A stretch of 64,000 bases of DNA from Streptococcus oralis (GCF_019929345.1 NZ_JAHZPJ010000001.1:62001-126000); one strand, 5' to 3'; counted from the stretch's first letter, positions 28,712 through 39,355 are shown. Numbers and translations: made by a program. Notes: generated by a model not told the origin, from the letters alone.

Positions 28712-30925
28712 TTATTCTGAATCTTTTGGTGTTTCTGTAACTTCTTTCTTAGGTTTGTGGTCCTTGTGATGACGTGGACGGTGAGGACGTTCAGACTTTT
28801 CACCTTTTTCATCACGCTCAGGTTTTGGTGGACGAGGAAGAAGAGCCTTCATAGAAGCATCAACACGTCCTTTTTCATCAATCTTGATAACCTTAACATC
28901 TACTTCATCACCGATAGCTACCAAGTCTTCTACACGGTTGGTACGAGTCCAAGCCATTTCAGAAATGTGCACAAGTGCATCTGTCTTATCAAAGAGGTTG
29001 ACAAAGGCACCAAATTTCTCGATACGAACAACCTTGGCATGGTAAACTTCATCTACTTTAGCCTCACGAACCAAGCCAGCGATGATTTCTTTGGTTCGGT
29101 TAATGGCATCTTGGTCGCTAGAGTAGATAGACACATTGCCTTCTTCGTCGATATCGATTTTAACGCCTGTTTCAGCGATAATTTTGTCGATGGTTTCTCC
29201 ACCTTTACCGATGACAATCTTAATCTTGTCCACATCAATCTTGATGGTATCAATTTTCGGTGCAGTTGGAGCCAATTCTGGACGAACTTCTGGAATGGTT
29301 GCTTCAATCACATCAAGGATTTCAAAACGAGCTTTCTTGGCTTGAGCAAGAGCCTCTGTCAAGATTTCTGCAGTAATCCCTTGGATCTTGATATCCATTT
29401 GAAGGGCTGTAATCCCGTCACGAGTACCGGCAACCTTAAAGTCCATGTCACCAAAGTGGTCTTCCAAACCTTGGATATCTGTCAATACTGTATAGTTATT
29501 TCCATCTGAAATAAGACCCATAGCAATCCCAGCTACTGGCGCCTTGATTGGCACACCACCAGCCATAAGGGCAAGCGTTCCCGCACAGATAGAGGCTTGA
29601 GAAGATGAACCGTTTGATTCTAAGACTTCTGCTACCAAGCGGATAGCGTATGGAAATTCTTCCAAACTTGGCAAGACTTGAGCAAGAGCACGTTCACCGA
29701 GAGCCCCATGACCAATTTCACGACGACCAGGGGCACCGTAACGGCCTGTTTCCCCTACAGAGTATTGAGGGAAGTTATAGTGGTGCATAAAGCGTTTCTT
29801 GTACTCTGGATCCAAACCATCGATGATTTGAGTTTCTCCCATCGGAGCCAAGGTCAAAACTGAAAGGGCTTGAGTTTGTCCTCGAGTAAAGAGACCAGAA
29901 CCATGTACACGAGGAAGATAGTCAACCTGCGCATCTAAAGGACGGATTTCATCGACTTTACGACCGTCAGGACGCACCTTGTCTTCTGTGATCAAACGAC
30001 GCACTTCAGCGTGTTCCATTTGTTCCAAGATTTCAGCCACATCACGCATAATACGGTCAAATTCTTCGTGGTCTGCATATTTTTCTTCGTAAACAGCAGT
30101 TACTTGATCCTTAACTGCTTGAGTAGCAGCTTCACGAGCCAATTTTTCTTCTACTTGAACCGCTTTTTGGAGGTCACTGTTGTAGGCTGCGATGATTTCA
30201 GCCTGTAATTCCTCATCCACGTGAAGCAATTCAACTTCTGCTTTTTCCTTACCAACTGTCGCAACGATCTCTTCTTGGAAGGCAATCAATTCTTTGACTG
30301 CTTGGTGACCTTTCAGAAGGGCTTCCAACATGATTTCTTCTGACAATTCTTTGGCACCAGACTCCACCATGTTGATAGCGTGTTTGGTCCCAGCTACTGT
30401 CAATTCAAGAAGCGAACGCTCTGCCTGTTCTTGAGTAGGGTTGATAATGATTTGGCCATCAACATAACCTACTTGTACCCCAGCAATAGGTCCGTCAAAC
30501 GGAATATCTGAGATAGAAAGTGCCAAGGATGATCCAAACATTGCCGCCATTGGAGCAGAGGCATTTTCATCATAAGAAAGAACCGTATTGATCACTTGCA
30601 CTTCGTTACGGAAACCTTCCGCAAACATCGGACGGATTGGACGGTCAATCAAACGCGCTGTCAAAGTCGCATCTGTTGAAGGGCGTCCTTCACGTTTCAT
30701 AAAACCACCAGGAAACTTCCCAGCCGCATACATTTTTTCTTCATAGTTGACTTGAAGTGGGAAGAAATCCCCAGTTGCCATTTTCTTAGACATAACGGCC
30801 GCAGTCAAGACAGTTGACTCACCGTAACGCACGACAACAGAGCCATTTGCTTGCTTAGCAACCTGACCAGTCTCTACGATTAACTCACGACCCGCAAAAG
30901 TCGTTTGAAACACATGTTTTGTCAT
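28712..30925 (-). CDS. pnp: Polyribonucleotide nucleotidyltransferase (PNPase)
   Basis: A 737-residue PNPase, the phosphorolytic 3'-5' exoribonuclease. It begins [21 protein letters not shown], has two RNase PH-like cores (second with [15 protein letters not shown] and the FxRR-like region), a KH domain ([20 protein letters not shown]) and an S1 domain ([30 protein letters not shown]), then a basic tail rich in [15 protein letters not shown]. The frame is open for 38 codons upstream, but the ATG at 30925 follows AAAGGGGATTAAA. It has an unusually long, hairpin-rich leader. Confidence 0.96.
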   Translation of the reverse strand: MTKHVFQTTFAGRELIVETGQVAKQANGSVVVRYGESTVLTAAVMSKKMATGDFFPLQVNYEEKMYAAGKFPGGFMKREGRPSTDATLTARLIDRPIRPMFAEGFRNEVQVINTVLSYDENASAPMAAMFGSSLALSISDIPFDGPIAGVQVGYVDGQIIINPTQEQAERSLLELTVAGTKHAINMVESGAKELSEEIMLEALLKGHQAVKELIAFQEEIVATVGKEKAEVELLHVDEELQAEIIAAYNSDLQKAVQVEEKLAREAATQAVKDQVTAVYEEKYADHEEFDRIMRDVAEILEQMEHAEVRRLITEDKVRPDGRKVDEIRPLDAQVDYLPRVHGSGLFTRGQTQALSVLTLAPMGETQIIDGLDPEYKKRFMHHYNFPQYSVGETGRYGAPGRREIGHGALGERALAQVLPSLEEFPYAIRLVAEVLESNGSSSQASICAGTLALMAGGVPIKAPVAGIAMGLISDGNNYTVLTDIQGLEDHFGDMDFKVAGTRDGITALQMDIKIQGITAEILTEALAQAKKARFEILDVIEATIPEVRPELAPTAPKIDTIKIDVDKIKIVIGKGGETIDKIIAETGVKIDIDEEGNVSIYSSDQDAINRTKEIIAGLVREAKVDEVYHAKVVRIEKFGAFVNLFDKTDALVHISEMAWTRTNRVEDLVAIGDEVDVKVIKIDEKGRVDASMKALLPRPPKPERDEKGEKSERPHRPRHHKDHKPKKEVTETPKDSE

Positions 30926-31347
30926 TTTAATCCCCTTTGGATTGATGAAATTATACGCCTTGCCTACAAAGATCAAGATACTAAGGTCGCAAAAAGCAAA
31001 GTAAAAATAGGAAACTGGCGAAGTCTTCGATGAAGACAAGACAGTTTATCTTTTTTACACAGCTTTTCGGCCGAGTTCAATTTTCAAGATACAAATCATT
31101 AGAAAGGTTTGATGCTAAAGCATCTAATCCTTTCACGCTAATCGCTATTAGGCGATTAGCTAAATGCTTTACTAACTCTCTCGTCAAATAACATCGATTT
31201 GACTCGTTCGTGTCGCTCAAACTAAATACTGAAAAGAACAAATTATGAAAAAATTTCTATCATAAAATTGAGAATCGACAAAGCCTTTAACACTTTTATA
31301 CCCTCATCTTTGTATCAAGTACGTACAGAGTCTATTTTATCATATTT
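30926..31347 (-). promoter_or_regulatory. Long structured 5' leader and promoter of pnp
   Basis: This gene-free stretch holds at least three clear hairpins: GTCTTC-gat-GAAGAC (31023-31037), GAAAGG...GATGCT-aa-AGCATC...CCTTTC (31102-31134), and a perfect 9-bp stem GCTAATCGC/GCGATTAGC with a 6-nt loop (31137-31160). A TGATAAAAT -10-like box (minus, about 31334-31342) would give a leader of about 400 nt. In E. coli, pnp is autoregulated through an RNase III-cut leader hairpin; a comparable role here is an inference. Confidence 0.5.
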
Positions 31348-31373
31348 TTCTTAAAAAGTGCGGGCTTTTCTAT

Positions 31374-31412
31374 TAAAAAGGAACCATTCCCCTCACCTGA
31401 GAAGAATGGTTT
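31374..31412 (-). terminator. Terminator of metE-metF
   Basis: AACCATTC and GAATGGTT flank a 14-nt loop and CCTTTTTAA follows on the minus strand, beginning 9 nt after the metF stop. Confidence 0.8.
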
Positions 31413-31420
31413 GCTTTTTG

Positions 31421-32287
31421 TTATCCTAAAGACTGATGGTTAAACAAGGCATGGGTTGCTTGGTGGATGTATTTTGCTGTTTCAGCATTGTTCATGGTGT
31501 AGAGATGCACACCTGCGACATCCTGGGTTACCAAGTCCACGATCTGATCCACGGCATAGGCAAGTCCTGCTGCTCTGAGCGACTCAGGGTCATGCTCATA
31601 CTTGTCTAAGATGGCCTTAAATTTACGTGGAAGGTGGATATTCTCACACGTTTTCAATAGACGAAGCGCTTGGTTACGGTTAAGAATGGGCATGATCCCC
31701 GCATGAATGGGAACATCAATCCCTGCCAAGGTACACTTGTCTTGGAAATCATAGAAACGCTCATTGTCAAAGAAAAGTTGCGTTACGAGGCTTGAACAAC
31801 CTGCATCCACTTTCTTCTTGAGATTTTGGATATCCGAGATCTGGTTTGGCGAGTCAGGGTGTCCCTCTGGGTAGCAAGCTCCGATAATATCAAAGTGAGG
31901 GGCTTGTTCCTTGATGAACTCGATCAAGTCCGTTGCATAGCGGAAATCCTTTTGTGGTTCCACATCAGGGATAATATCCCCACGCAAGGCCAAGATTTTC
32001 TGTACCCCAACCTTATCCAAGTCCGCAATGGTTTCAGCAACCTTGTCCTTGGTCAGATAGATAGCTGGCAAGTGGGCAATAGTTGGAATCGCCAAGTCAT
32101 TCTGGATAAAGTCAGCCAAACGAACCGTCGTTTCCTTGATATTAAATTTATTATTGCTGGCGGTCACACTGATAAAGTGCGGTGTCAGCTCCTGCATATC
32201 TTGAAGAGCAGAAATAATCTTATCATTACCCACAGCTGGGTTTGGAGGGAACACTTCAAATGAAAGTGACGGTGTTTGGCGTGACAT
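31421..32287 (-). CDS. metF: Methylenetetrahydrofolate reductase
   Basis: A 288-residue MetF that reduces methylene-THF to methyl-THF, the methyl donor for MetE. Motifs: LSFEVFPPN at the N-terminus with the catalytic Glu, FISVTASNNKFN, KILALRGDIIPD (FAD/folate region), SSLVTQLFFDNERFYDF and IPIHAGIMPILN-type VPIHAGIMPILN. Two ATGs lie six bases apart (32293 and 32287); AAAGGAT is correctly spaced only for the second. It follows metE by 93 nt in the same orientation. Confidence 0.93.
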   Translation of the reverse strand: MSRQTPSLSFEVFPPNPAVGNDKIISALQDMQELTPHFISVTASNNKFNIKETTVRLADFIQNDLAIPTIAHLPAIYLTKDKVAETIADLDKVGVQKILALRGDIIPDVEPQKDFRYATDLIEFIKEQAPHFDIIGACYPEGHPDSPNQISDIQNLKKKVDAGCSSLVTQLFFDNERFYDFQDKCTLAGIDVPIHAGIMPILNRNQALRLLKTCENIHLPRKFKAILDKYEHDPESLRAAGLAYAVDQIVDLVTQDVAGVHLYTMNNAETAKYIHQATHALFNHQSLG

Positions 32288-32380
32288 AGTCATTATCCTT
32301 TTCTTTTTGATTTCATGATTGCTGAGCCAGCAGGGCCAAGCAGTTCCTTGATCAGTCAGTGTCAAGAGAGAAATCTTATC

Positions 32381-34630
32381 TTACAATTTCTCACGCGCAG
32401 CTTTTGCTGCTTCGACAAGGCGGATCAAGCTTTCTTTCGTTTCTGGAATACCACGTGTTTTCAAACCACAGTCAGGGTTGATCCAAACTTTCTTGCTTGG
32501 AACTTTAGCAAGGATTGCTTCGATGGTGTGGTCGATTTCGCCTTCGTTAGGCACACGAGGTGAGTGGATATCGTAAACCCCAGGTCCAACTTCTGTTTGG
32601 AAGTTTTTCGCTTTGAGTTCGTCCAAGATTTCAAGGTTTGAACGGCTAGCTTCAAATGAGATAACGTCTGCATCCATGTTGTCGATAGCTGGGATGATAT
32701 CTGTAAATTCTGAGTAACACATGTGAGTGTGGATTTGTGTGTCTGGCGCTACTGTTGAGTGTACCAAGCGGAAGGCTGGAATAGCCCAGTCAAGGTAGTC
32801 TTCGTACCAGTCACTACGACGAAGTGGCAATTTCTCACGAAGAGCAGCCTCGTCGATTTGGATGATTTTCACACCTGCAGCTTCAAGGTCAAGAACTTCA
32901 TCCTTGATAGCAAGAGCGATTTGAAGAGTAGAGTCCTTGATAGAGATGTCTTCACGTGGGAATGACCAGTTAAGGATGGTAACAGGTCCAGTCAACATAC
33001 CTTTAACAGGTTTGTCAGTACGGCTTTGTGCGTAGCTAGACCATTTAACAGTGATTGGGTTAAGACGAGTGACATCACCCCAGATGATTGGTGGTTTCAC
33101 TCCACGCATACCGTATGATTGTACCCAACCATTCTTAGAGAAGAGGTAACCTGACAAGTTTTGACCGAAGTACTCAACCATGTCATTACGCTCAAACTCA
33201 CCGTGTACAAGCACGTCAAATCCAACTTCTTCTTGCCATTTGATCCATTCGTCGATCGTTTCAGCAAGGAAGGCATCGTATTCTTCTTGTGACAATTCAC
33301 CCTTACGGAAGGCCAAACGTTTAGCACGAACTTCCTTAGTTTGAGGGAATGAACCGATGGTAGTTGTTGGAAGGGCTGGAAGTTTGAAAGCTTCTTCTTG
33401 GATTGCTTCACGTTCTGCAAAGGCTGGCAAACGAGTGTAGTCTGCGTCAGTCAATCCAGCGATACGTGCACGAAGTTCAGCATTTTCACCAACACGTTCA
33501 GTTGCAAAGAGTTCTTTGTTAGCTGCAAGAGCTTCTGCTCCTTGACCGTTACGGATAGCATCCAAGTCACGGATTTCATCCAATTTTTCAACTGCAAAAG
33601 CAAAGTGGTTCAAGATAGCTGGTTCAAAGTCTTCATTAGCAGTTGTAAATGGTACATGAAGAAGTGAGCATGAGCTTGTCAAAACGATATTTTCAGCTGG
33701 GATTTGCTCAAGAATAGCCAAGCTCTTTTCGTAGTTGTTGCGCCAGATGTTCTTACCATTGACAATACCCGCATAAAGAGTCTTGTCAGCTGGGAATCCG
33801 CCTTTAACGAGTTCAAGAGTTTTCTTACCTTCAACGAAGTCCAAACCAATGGCATCTACTGGCAAGTTCACAAGATCAGTGTAGACATCACGAACATCAC
33901 CGAAGTAAGTTTGAAGCAAGACTTCAAGACCTTTCTTGTCAGCCAAGAGTTTGTTGTAGAGGTTTAAGAAGAGAGCTTTTTCTTCTTCTGTCAAGTCTTT
34001 GACAAGAGCAGCTTCATCGAGTTGGATACGAGTCGCACCAAGTTCAGCCAATTTCGCAAAAACATCTTGGTAAGCAGCTACTAAGCTATCTACGAAGTCT
34101 TCTGCTTTCACACCTTCTTCAAAGTCTGACAATTGAAGGAAAGTGAATGGACCTACAAGGACAGGACGAGTATTGAGACCAAGTTCTTTGGCTTCTTGGA
34201 ACTCATCAAAGATCTTGTGACCAGCCAATTTAACTTGGGTGTCTTTTTCAAATTTAGGCACGATGTAGTGGTAGTTGGTGTTGAACCATTTCTTCATCGG
34301 AAGGGCACGCACGTCCCCTTTTTCTCCTTGGTAACCACGTCCCAAAGCAAAGTAGCGCTCAAGGTCAGACAAGTCCAAGTTTTGAACGGATGCAGGTACT
34401 ACGTTGAAAAGGAAAGCTGCATCTAAGAAGTTGTCATAGTGAGAAAAGTCATTTGATGGGATTTCAGTGATGCCTTTTTCTTTGACAATGTTCCAGTGTT
34501 TTGCACGCAATTCTTTAGCCGCAGCCAAGAGTTCTTCTTCTGAGATTTCTTTTCTAAAGTATTTTTCAGTTGTAAATTTCAATTCGCGGAATTCACCCAA
34601 ACGAGGGAAACCGATGATCGTAGTTGACAT
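32381..34630 (-). CDS. metE: Cobalamin-independent methionine synthase
   Basis: A 749-residue MetE that moves a methyl group from methyltetrahydropteroyl-triglutamate to homocysteine. The two-barrel layout is intact. The C-terminal zinc site is visible as HTHMCYSEF (His and Cys ligands) and [12 protein letters not shown] (Cys), with [17 protein letters not shown] at the start of the catalytic half. GGAGGACACATC precedes the ATG. A MetR/MtaR-type palindrome lies 81-101 nt upstream, so methionine control is expected. Confidence 0.97.
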   Translation of the reverse strand: MSTTIIGFPRLGEFRELKFTTEKYFRKEISEEELLAAAKELRAKHWNIVKEKGITEIPSNDFSHYDNFLDAAFLFNVVPASVQNLDLSDLERYFALGRGYQGEKGDVRALPMKKWFNTNYHYIVPKFEKDTQVKLAGHKIFDEFQEAKELGLNTRPVLVGPFTFLQLSDFEEGVKAEDFVDSLVAAYQDVFAKLAELGATRIQLDEAALVKDLTEEEKALFLNLYNKLLADKKGLEVLLQTYFGDVRDVYTDLVNLPVDAIGLDFVEGKKTLELVKGGFPADKTLYAGIVNGKNIWRNNYEKSLAILEQIPAENIVLTSSCSLLHVPFTTANEDFEPAILNHFAFAVEKLDEIRDLDAIRNGQGAEALAANKELFATERVGENAELRARIAGLTDADYTRLPAFAEREAIQEEAFKLPALPTTTIGSFPQTKEVRAKRLAFRKGELSQEEYDAFLAETIDEWIKWQEEVGFDVLVHGEFERNDMVEYFGQNLSGYLFSKNGWVQSYGMRGVKPPIIWGDVTRLNPITVKWSSYAQSRTDKPVKGMLTGPVTILNWSFPREDISIKDSTLQIALAIKDEVLDLEAAGVKIIQIDEAALREKLPLRRSDWYEDYLDWAIPAFRLVHSTVAPDTQIHTHMCYSEFTDIIPAIDNMDADVISFEASRSNLEILDELKAKNFQTEVGPGVYDIHSPRVPNEGEIDHTIEAILAKVPSKKVWINPDCGLKTRGIPETKESLIRLVEAAKAAREKL

Positions 34631-34710
34631 GATGTGTCCTCCAAAATTTGTTGTTGAAACTATCTTAACAGAAAAGAAACTGTCTGTATAATTGTAAATA
34701 ATTAGGCTTT

Positions 34711-34731
34711 GATATAGTTTGAAACTATATC
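34711..34731. promoter_or_regulatory. MET-box-like palindrome upstream of metE
   Basis: GATATAGTT-TGA-AACTATATC is a perfect 9-bp inverted repeat. It contains TATAGTTTgAAACTATA, which I recognise as the streptococcal MetR/MtaR LysR-type site (consensus recalled as TATAGTTTnAAACTATA). A half-site-like AGATAGTTTC occurs closer to metE at about 34652-34661. Confidence 0.75.
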
Positions 34732-34746
34732 ACTCTTTTAGACAAT

Positions 34747-34775
34747 AGAAAAAGACTTGAGACCAGCATCTCAAA
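34747..34775 (-). terminator. Second terminator-like hairpin upstream of metE
   Basis: TTGAGA-tgctgg-TCTCAA followed by GTCTTTTTC on the minus strand. It may back up the terminator at 34915-34951 and insulate metE from the upstream genes. Confidence 0.5.
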
Positions 34776-34914
34776 TCCTTTATATTGCTTGTTTTATTGC
34801 TGTATTTTAGTTGGAATGCTCAAACGAGCTATTGACGATTCTCATCAATGACTATGGCTTGTTATTAGAAAAGACTATAGGTTGGTTTTCTTTTGTAATT
34901 CTGATATTTCCCTT

Positions 34915-34951
34915 AAAAAGAAGACCTTCAGAAAATTCTAAAGATCTCATT
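34915..34951 (-). terminator. Terminator of the DUF1722 / DNA glycosylase pair
   Basis: AGATCTTTAG-aatttt-CTGAAGGTCT with G-U pairs, then TCTTTTTAAG on the minus strand, 56 nt after the stop. The rest of 34740-35006 has no convincing gene. Confidence 0.65.
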
Positions 34952-35006
34952 TTTATTATTCAAAAAAATGACGAGAAGAGTTATAATGTGGAGCTAATCC
35001 TGACTC

Positions 35007-35372
35007 TTACACCAACTCAATGCCTTTCTCTCGAAGATTAGCCAGACATTCCTCATAGTATCCTGCATCATGCTCACTATAGATGGGATTGTCCAACTTT
35101 TCCTCAGGCAAGTCTTCATAAGCTGGACAAATTTTGCCTCGGTAGTTCTTGTCCAACCATTCTGGACTGACATTGTAGCCACGGTCAGCCATCTCCTCCA
35201 TGATCAAGAGATGATAGGCGTAGAGACGATAGGGCGAGTGGGTAAAGACATAGTCCACCGTCGCATGCTTTCTACCCCAGCCATTGCCACGCAGGGCGCA
35301 GCACTCTCGATGTTGCCCCAAAAGTTGAGGACGGGGAAGTTGTGAAATCAAAGCCTCATGCCAAAGTCTCAT
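35007..35372 (-). CDS. Pyrimidine-dimer DNA glycosylase family protein
   Basis: A 121-residue protein beginning MRLWHEALISQLPRPQLLGQHRECCALRGNGWGRKHATVDYVF. This is the N-terminal signature of the small bacterial pyrimidine-dimer glycosylase (T4 endonuclease V-like) family: R3, the LGQHRECC helix and the GWG loop. It would cleave the glycosyl bond at UV dimers and nick the site. Its start overlaps the DUF1722 gene by 17 nt, so both are one operon. Confidence 0.75.
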   Translation of the reverse strand: MRLWHEALISQLPRPQLLGQHRECCALRGNGWGRKHATVDYVFTHSPYRLYAYHLLIMEEMADRGYNVSPEWLDKNYRGKICPAYEDLPEEKLDNPIYSEHDAGYYEECLANLREKGIELV

Positions 35373-35760
35373 GGGAGTCTCCTTTCAGTAAAGTCGAATG
35401 TTGCAAGTAGGTATTGGGATAGCGATCAAGCAACTCTCGAGTCTTAGAGATCAAGTCTTCCTTAGAAGCCTGACCATAGCGGTAGCGATCAAGCAAGAGC
35501 ATATAGTCCTTACGCTCGGCATCTGTCGCTTTCTTTTTGAAATAGCCCCAAATATGCTGAAAGGCATTGCAAACCTGACCTCTATGCTCAGGGATTTGAC
35601 AGGCACGGTCGATCAGTTCCTGAACATGACTTACCTCCACCACTTCATTCTTCAAGTATTGGCGAATCTCATTGTAAATATTGCTAGAATGACTCAAAAC
35701 GAGGTATTTGTTTCTAGCCCAGAGTTGTTGGCACTGGGATTTTTGGTTAGTTTGTTCCAT
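35356..35760 (-). CDS. DUF1722 (YbgA-like) protein
   Basis: A 134-residue protein with the YbgA/DUF1722 core: LWARNKYLVLSHSSNIYNEI, RGQVCNAFQHIWGYFKKKATDAERKDYMLLLDRYR and a C-terminal RYPNTYLQHST. In other bacteria the domain is found alone or fused to DUF523, sometimes near photolyase genes, which fits a link to DNA-damage repair with its overlapping neighbour. The activity is unknown. AGGAGAAACATGG lies at the start. Confidence 0.75.
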   Translation of the reverse strand: MEQTNQKSQCQQLWARNKYLVLSHSSNIYNEIRQYLKNEVVEVSHVQELIDRACQIPEHRGQVCNAFQHIWGYFKKKATDAERKDYMLLLDRYRYGQASKEDLISKTRELLDRYPNTYLQHSTLLKGDSHETLA

Positions 35761-35934
35761 GTTTCTCCTTACTTTCTATCAGTTTCCAGGAAATATGGAA
35801 ACAAAGTTGTATCTTAATTTTTTAAGGAAATGTATTTTCTTTCTATTTTATCATATTTTCACTGCTAAAAATTAACTTTGGTATAACGGTTAAAAATAAG
35901 CAATGAATTAGAAAAAATCCCAAATTTTAAAATC

Positions 35935-36330
35935 CTAATTCCTACGTCTATGTTCTCCATCTATTTCTTCTACAAATTTAAATCCTTTTAATTCCAGTTG
36001 CTCAAGTTTCGGACGAATCTTTCTAATAACATCCTCCCTATAATCTTCAAATTCATGAGGAGGTTCAAAAGCGTATTTTTCTATCCAAAGAGTATAGGTC
36101 ATATTTTCTGGAATTTTATCAAAGTCAAAATAATTTCCACTGTAGAAAGAATCTCTTGGAATTTCCAAAATGATAAAAATTCCTTATCTCCAAAACAATC
36201 TATCGCATTTCATATACTGCTATCCCATGACTTAATTTGCCCAAATTTATTAACTACACTGAGATAAGTCAATAGGAAGATTTCTTCTCCTACCTACAGT
36301 TCTCGTGCAAATTTTATAGGTTCTATCTCT
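35935..36330 (-). pseudogene. Decayed C-terminal remnant of a KAP-type NTPase
   Basis: A 77-codon frame ends in KIRPKLEQLELKGFKFVEEIDGEHRRR, closely matching the end of the intact KAP NTPase at 37443 (KIQPQLEQLEAKGFTFEEKIDREYW). Translating further upstream in changing frames gives EEIFLLTYLS and DKEFLSFWKFQEIL, matching KDFFLLTYLS and GREFLVFWEFQGIL of the intact copy in the same order. Stops and frameshifts interrupt these. It is therefore the broken 3' end of a paralogue, not a gene in its own right. The upstream edge near 36330 is approximate. Confidence 0.8.
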
Positions 36331-36397
36331 TAAAAACTTATAAATTGCTAAGTTCAACAAACTAGGATTTGTCGATTTTACAGTAGTTACAATATCT

Positions 36398-37189
36398 TTA
36401 TAGCCATTTATTTATATATTTCCTTATTAAATCATTTACTTCATCAGGATTATCTTGATTTGAATTATGAGCGGCATTTTTAATAATATGTAGTGGGTAT
36501 CCTTCCCTTTTGTGCCACTCTCTTGTATACTGCGACACTTTACCAACCTTATCGTTCTCCCCAAGTAAAAGTATTACAGGACATTTCAAATTTATTTCAT
36601 GATTTTCAGGAATAAATGCTGCTTCACCTATCCACATCAAATGGCATAGTTCCCTTTTACTATAGATTGAGAGCATAAGTTTCATACTGTTCTGAGTATA
36701 CTCAGAAACACCACAACCTTTTGCCATAAAATCTCTTAGCATTTTATCTGGGTATAGTTTACTTAGCCACTCAATCTGGTTTAACCAAAACATATCTGAT
36801 TTGCTATAATAATTTCCAAAAGGAACGCTATCTATAGAAATAAAACCTATTGCTTGTTCTTGATGTCCTTCTATGTAATATTGAGCTATCATTCCTCCAA
36901 GTGATTGCCCAATAAATATTGCCGATTTAACATTCTCCGTTTTTAATATAATTTCCAGTTCTTGCGTCACTAATTTGTAATTAAACGTACTGTATGGTCT
37001 GGACTCTCCGTGACATGGGCAATCCCAAACAATAATATTGAAATCCTTTTTAAATTCATCTACTTGTTTATCATATAATCTATGATCAGCTGTCAATCCA
37101 GGAAGCATTACAATGCATGGTTTTTCGACATTTTCATTAGTCCAATAATACGTATTTCCTTGTTCCGATTCCACACTTTTTTTAATCAT
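36398..37189 (-). CDS. Alpha/beta hydrolase
   Basis: A 263-residue alpha/beta hydrolase. The oxyanion region is VMLPGLTADHRLYD, the nucleophile elbow is FIGQSLGGMIAQYY (G-x-S-x-G with Ser about 100), the acid is in LLLGENDKVGKVSQY, and the catalytic His is in IKNAAHNSNQDNPDEV. An ORF extension upstream exists, but the ATG at 37189 follows GGAGAGATAGG. It is AT-rich and lies between the KAP remnant and the KAP gene. The substrate is unknown; it may be a cargo of this accessory stretch. Confidence 0.85.
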   Translation of the reverse strand: MIKKSVESEQGNTYYWTNENVEKPCIVMLPGLTADHRLYDKQVDEFKKDFNIIVWDCPCHGESRPYSTFNYKLVTQELEIILKTENVKSAIFIGQSLGGMIAQYYIEGHQEQAIGFISIDSVPFGNYYSKSDMFWLNQIEWLSKLYPDKMLRDFMAKGCGVSEYTQNSMKLMLSIYSKRELCHLMWIGEAAFIPENHEINLKCPVILLLGENDKVGKVSQYTREWHKREGYPLHIIKNAAHNSNQDNPDEVNDLIRKYINKWL

Positions 37190-37442
37190 CCTATCTCTCC
37201 ACAAATTCCAATTTATCTACACTGCTTTAATCTTCTCATTTATCAATTCAATAAATACTATCACAATCACTCCATTAAATAAATATATTATCTTTTCTAT
37301 TTTATCATATTCCTAGAAAAACCACTTGAACTAGGGAGGACGAGTGGGAGCGAAATTTAACACGAGAAAAGGGTACAAGCATGAAGAATATTACTAAAAG
37401 GAGAACATACTAACCAATTATCCTTTAAAACTCATAGATTGC

Positions 37443-39287
37443 CTACCAGTATTCCCTATCTATTTTCTCCTCAAATGTAAATCCTTTAGCTTCCAATTGC
37501 TCAAGTTGCGGCTGAATCTTTTCAATGACAGACCTATTCTTTTTCATTTTATCTTGATTTTCACCCATCATAAGAAAATATTTTTTGTTTCTAGGAACAA
37601 CATCAAAACAGTAATAACCCAATCCATTTGAAAGAATTCCTTGAAATTCCCAAAATACTAAGAACTCTCTGCCTCCAAACTGCTCCATGGCATCCCAAAT
37701 ACTTCTATTCCAACTTTCAAATTCATTAAATTTTTCAATTGAACTAAGATAGGTCAAGAGAAAGAAATCTTTTCGTCTTAGCTTAGCGAAATTTTCATTA
37801 TTAATTTCTAAGTTTGAATAGTGACGACCCAAATCATAGAAGGTCAGCACTCTATGTTTTTCCATAAAATAAAGTATCTCAGACGGATCCAAACCTTCTT
37901 TTCTCAGAATACTTTCCCAGAAATTCACAATTCTACCTATTATTTCCTCACTTAAAGGACTATTCCTCTCATATCGGGGAATTTCTTCATTTAACTTTTC
38001 TGCAACAATATAGTCCATTGCAGGGCTATTATAAGATTTAAGAGATTCCTGTATAGTCATACGTAGTAGTTTAGCTTTCTGATTTTCAGAAAAAGATTTA
38101 TATTCACTTGAGAGATATTGATAAAAATCAGTCTTATGATTCCCCTCTCTTAGTTCTCTTGATAATTCCTGACTATCTGTCTCAAGTAATGTATCCATTT
38201 CCTCTTTTGTACGATTTAGAGATTCTTCATAAAGAAAATAGGCCGAGCCATTCATTTTATAGCTTGGTGGATATTGGTTAAGAGCTGATTGTTGAATGTC
38301 TGACAGTATTTCTTGTATGCTTCGTCCAAACTTGAACAGCCATGTAAAACTAATTTTTTCATCATCCTTGACTTTTATTTCTTCAGCCTTTAATAATTGT
38401 TTATATAATTCAGGATAAAAAAGGTAGGTATAGATAATCCAAAGTTGCTGTTCCTCCTGAACATGTCCTAATTTACCCCTTGAAAAGAATTCTTGATTGA
38501 CATAGTCATTAAAATGATTTCTATCTCGCAAATTTCTATTTTCAAAGCTGAACCTTTTCCAAAAATCATCTGACAATCTCGTACTAAATTTCTTTCCTAG
38601 CAACTCAAAATAATCTTGCCAAATATTTGATGGGTGAAGAACAAATGGTAGTTCTATCCGTCTATCAATAATTTTAGAGAGGAAATTATTGTCGTTAAGA
38701 TGCACTTTCTCAATATCTCCAACAAAAACAATTGGAATCTTGCCATTAAGCAAGCTAAAAATTTTATAACTCTCCTCTTGTTGTTTGTTAGACATTCGAT
38801 CAAAATCATCAATAACTAATACTTTTCGAGATAATGATAGACATTTAGAAGTTAGTAAACAACTGTAAAAACCATCTGATTTGATTTTAAAAAATTGATA
38901 GATTGCTACTAATAAAACAATACTCCCAATAATTAATTTAACACAAAAAGATTCAAAAAAAGAACTTAAACCCAAATCAACTACATTAGTCATTAAGATA
39001 GAAACTGCGACACATAAAACTATGAAAATCCTTAAAAGGCTATATACCAACGGGTGTAATTTTGAAAAAACAATCTCAATCGTTGAGCGGTTATCGTTTA
39101 ATCTCCAAAAGTCTATCGTAACTAATTTTTTATTAGTATTCTTACCAACTTCAACTAGAAATTCTGTTTTTCCAGAACCCCAGTTCCCATTTAAGAAATA
39201 AGTTTTATTTTCTTCAAGTAATTTAGCAACATTTTTAGCTGCTACTGAAGTATCAAAGTGCTTTAATGTAATAAATCTATCATCCAT
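37443..39287 (-). CDS. KAP family P-loop NTPase with internal membrane helices
   Basis: A 614-residue protein. Walker A is FLNGNWGSGKTEFL near residues 31-44; two hydrophobic helices follow (about residues 74-95 and 109-128); Walker B is KVLVIDDFDRMSNKQ; and KIPIVFVGDIEKVHL fits sensor strand 4. Membrane helices inserted between Walker A and B define the KAP family (Kidins220, ARMS, PifA). PifA mediates phage exclusion, so a defence role is possible but unproven. ATG 39287 is better placed than the upstream start at 39356. It is visibly AT-rich. A broken C-terminal paralogue lies at 35935-36330. Confidence 0.85.
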   Translation of the reverse strand: MDDRFITLKHFDTSVAAKNVAKLLEENKTYFLNGNWGSGKTEFLVEVGKNTNKKLVTIDFWRLNDNRSTIEIVFSKLHPLVYSLLRIFIVLCVAVSILMTNVVDLGLSSFFESFCVKLIIGSIVLLVAIYQFFKIKSDGFYSCLLTSKCLSLSRKVLVIDDFDRMSNKQQEESYKIFSLLNGKIPIVFVGDIEKVHLNDNNFLSKIIDRRIELPFVLHPSNIWQDYFELLGKKFSTRLSDDFWKRFSFENRNLRDRNHFNDYVNQEFFSRGKLGHVQEEQQLWIIYTYLFYPELYKQLLKAEEIKVKDDEKISFTWLFKFGRSIQEILSDIQQSALNQYPPSYKMNGSAYFLYEESLNRTKEEMDTLLETDSQELSRELREGNHKTDFYQYLSSEYKSFSENQKAKLLRMTIQESLKSYNSPAMDYIVAEKLNEEIPRYERNSPLSEEIIGRIVNFWESILRKEGLDPSEILYFMEKHRVLTFYDLGRHYSNLEINNENFAKLRRKDFFLLTYLSSIEKFNEFESWNRSIWDAMEQFGGREFLVFWEFQGILSNGLGYYCFDVVPRNKKYFLMMGENQDKMKKNRSVIEKIQPQLEQLEAKGFTFEEKIDREYW

Positions 39288-39355
39288 AGTATTTCTTTCT
39301 AAAAAACAAAATATTTCATAGCGCCTACTTTTATAAAAATTATACCACGAATCCA

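Noticed and set aside
34811..35041. A 76-codon plus-strand frame between metE and the DNA glycosylase gene
   Set aside because: It lacks a ribosome binding site, spans a terminator, and overlaps the 3' end of a credible minus-strand gene.
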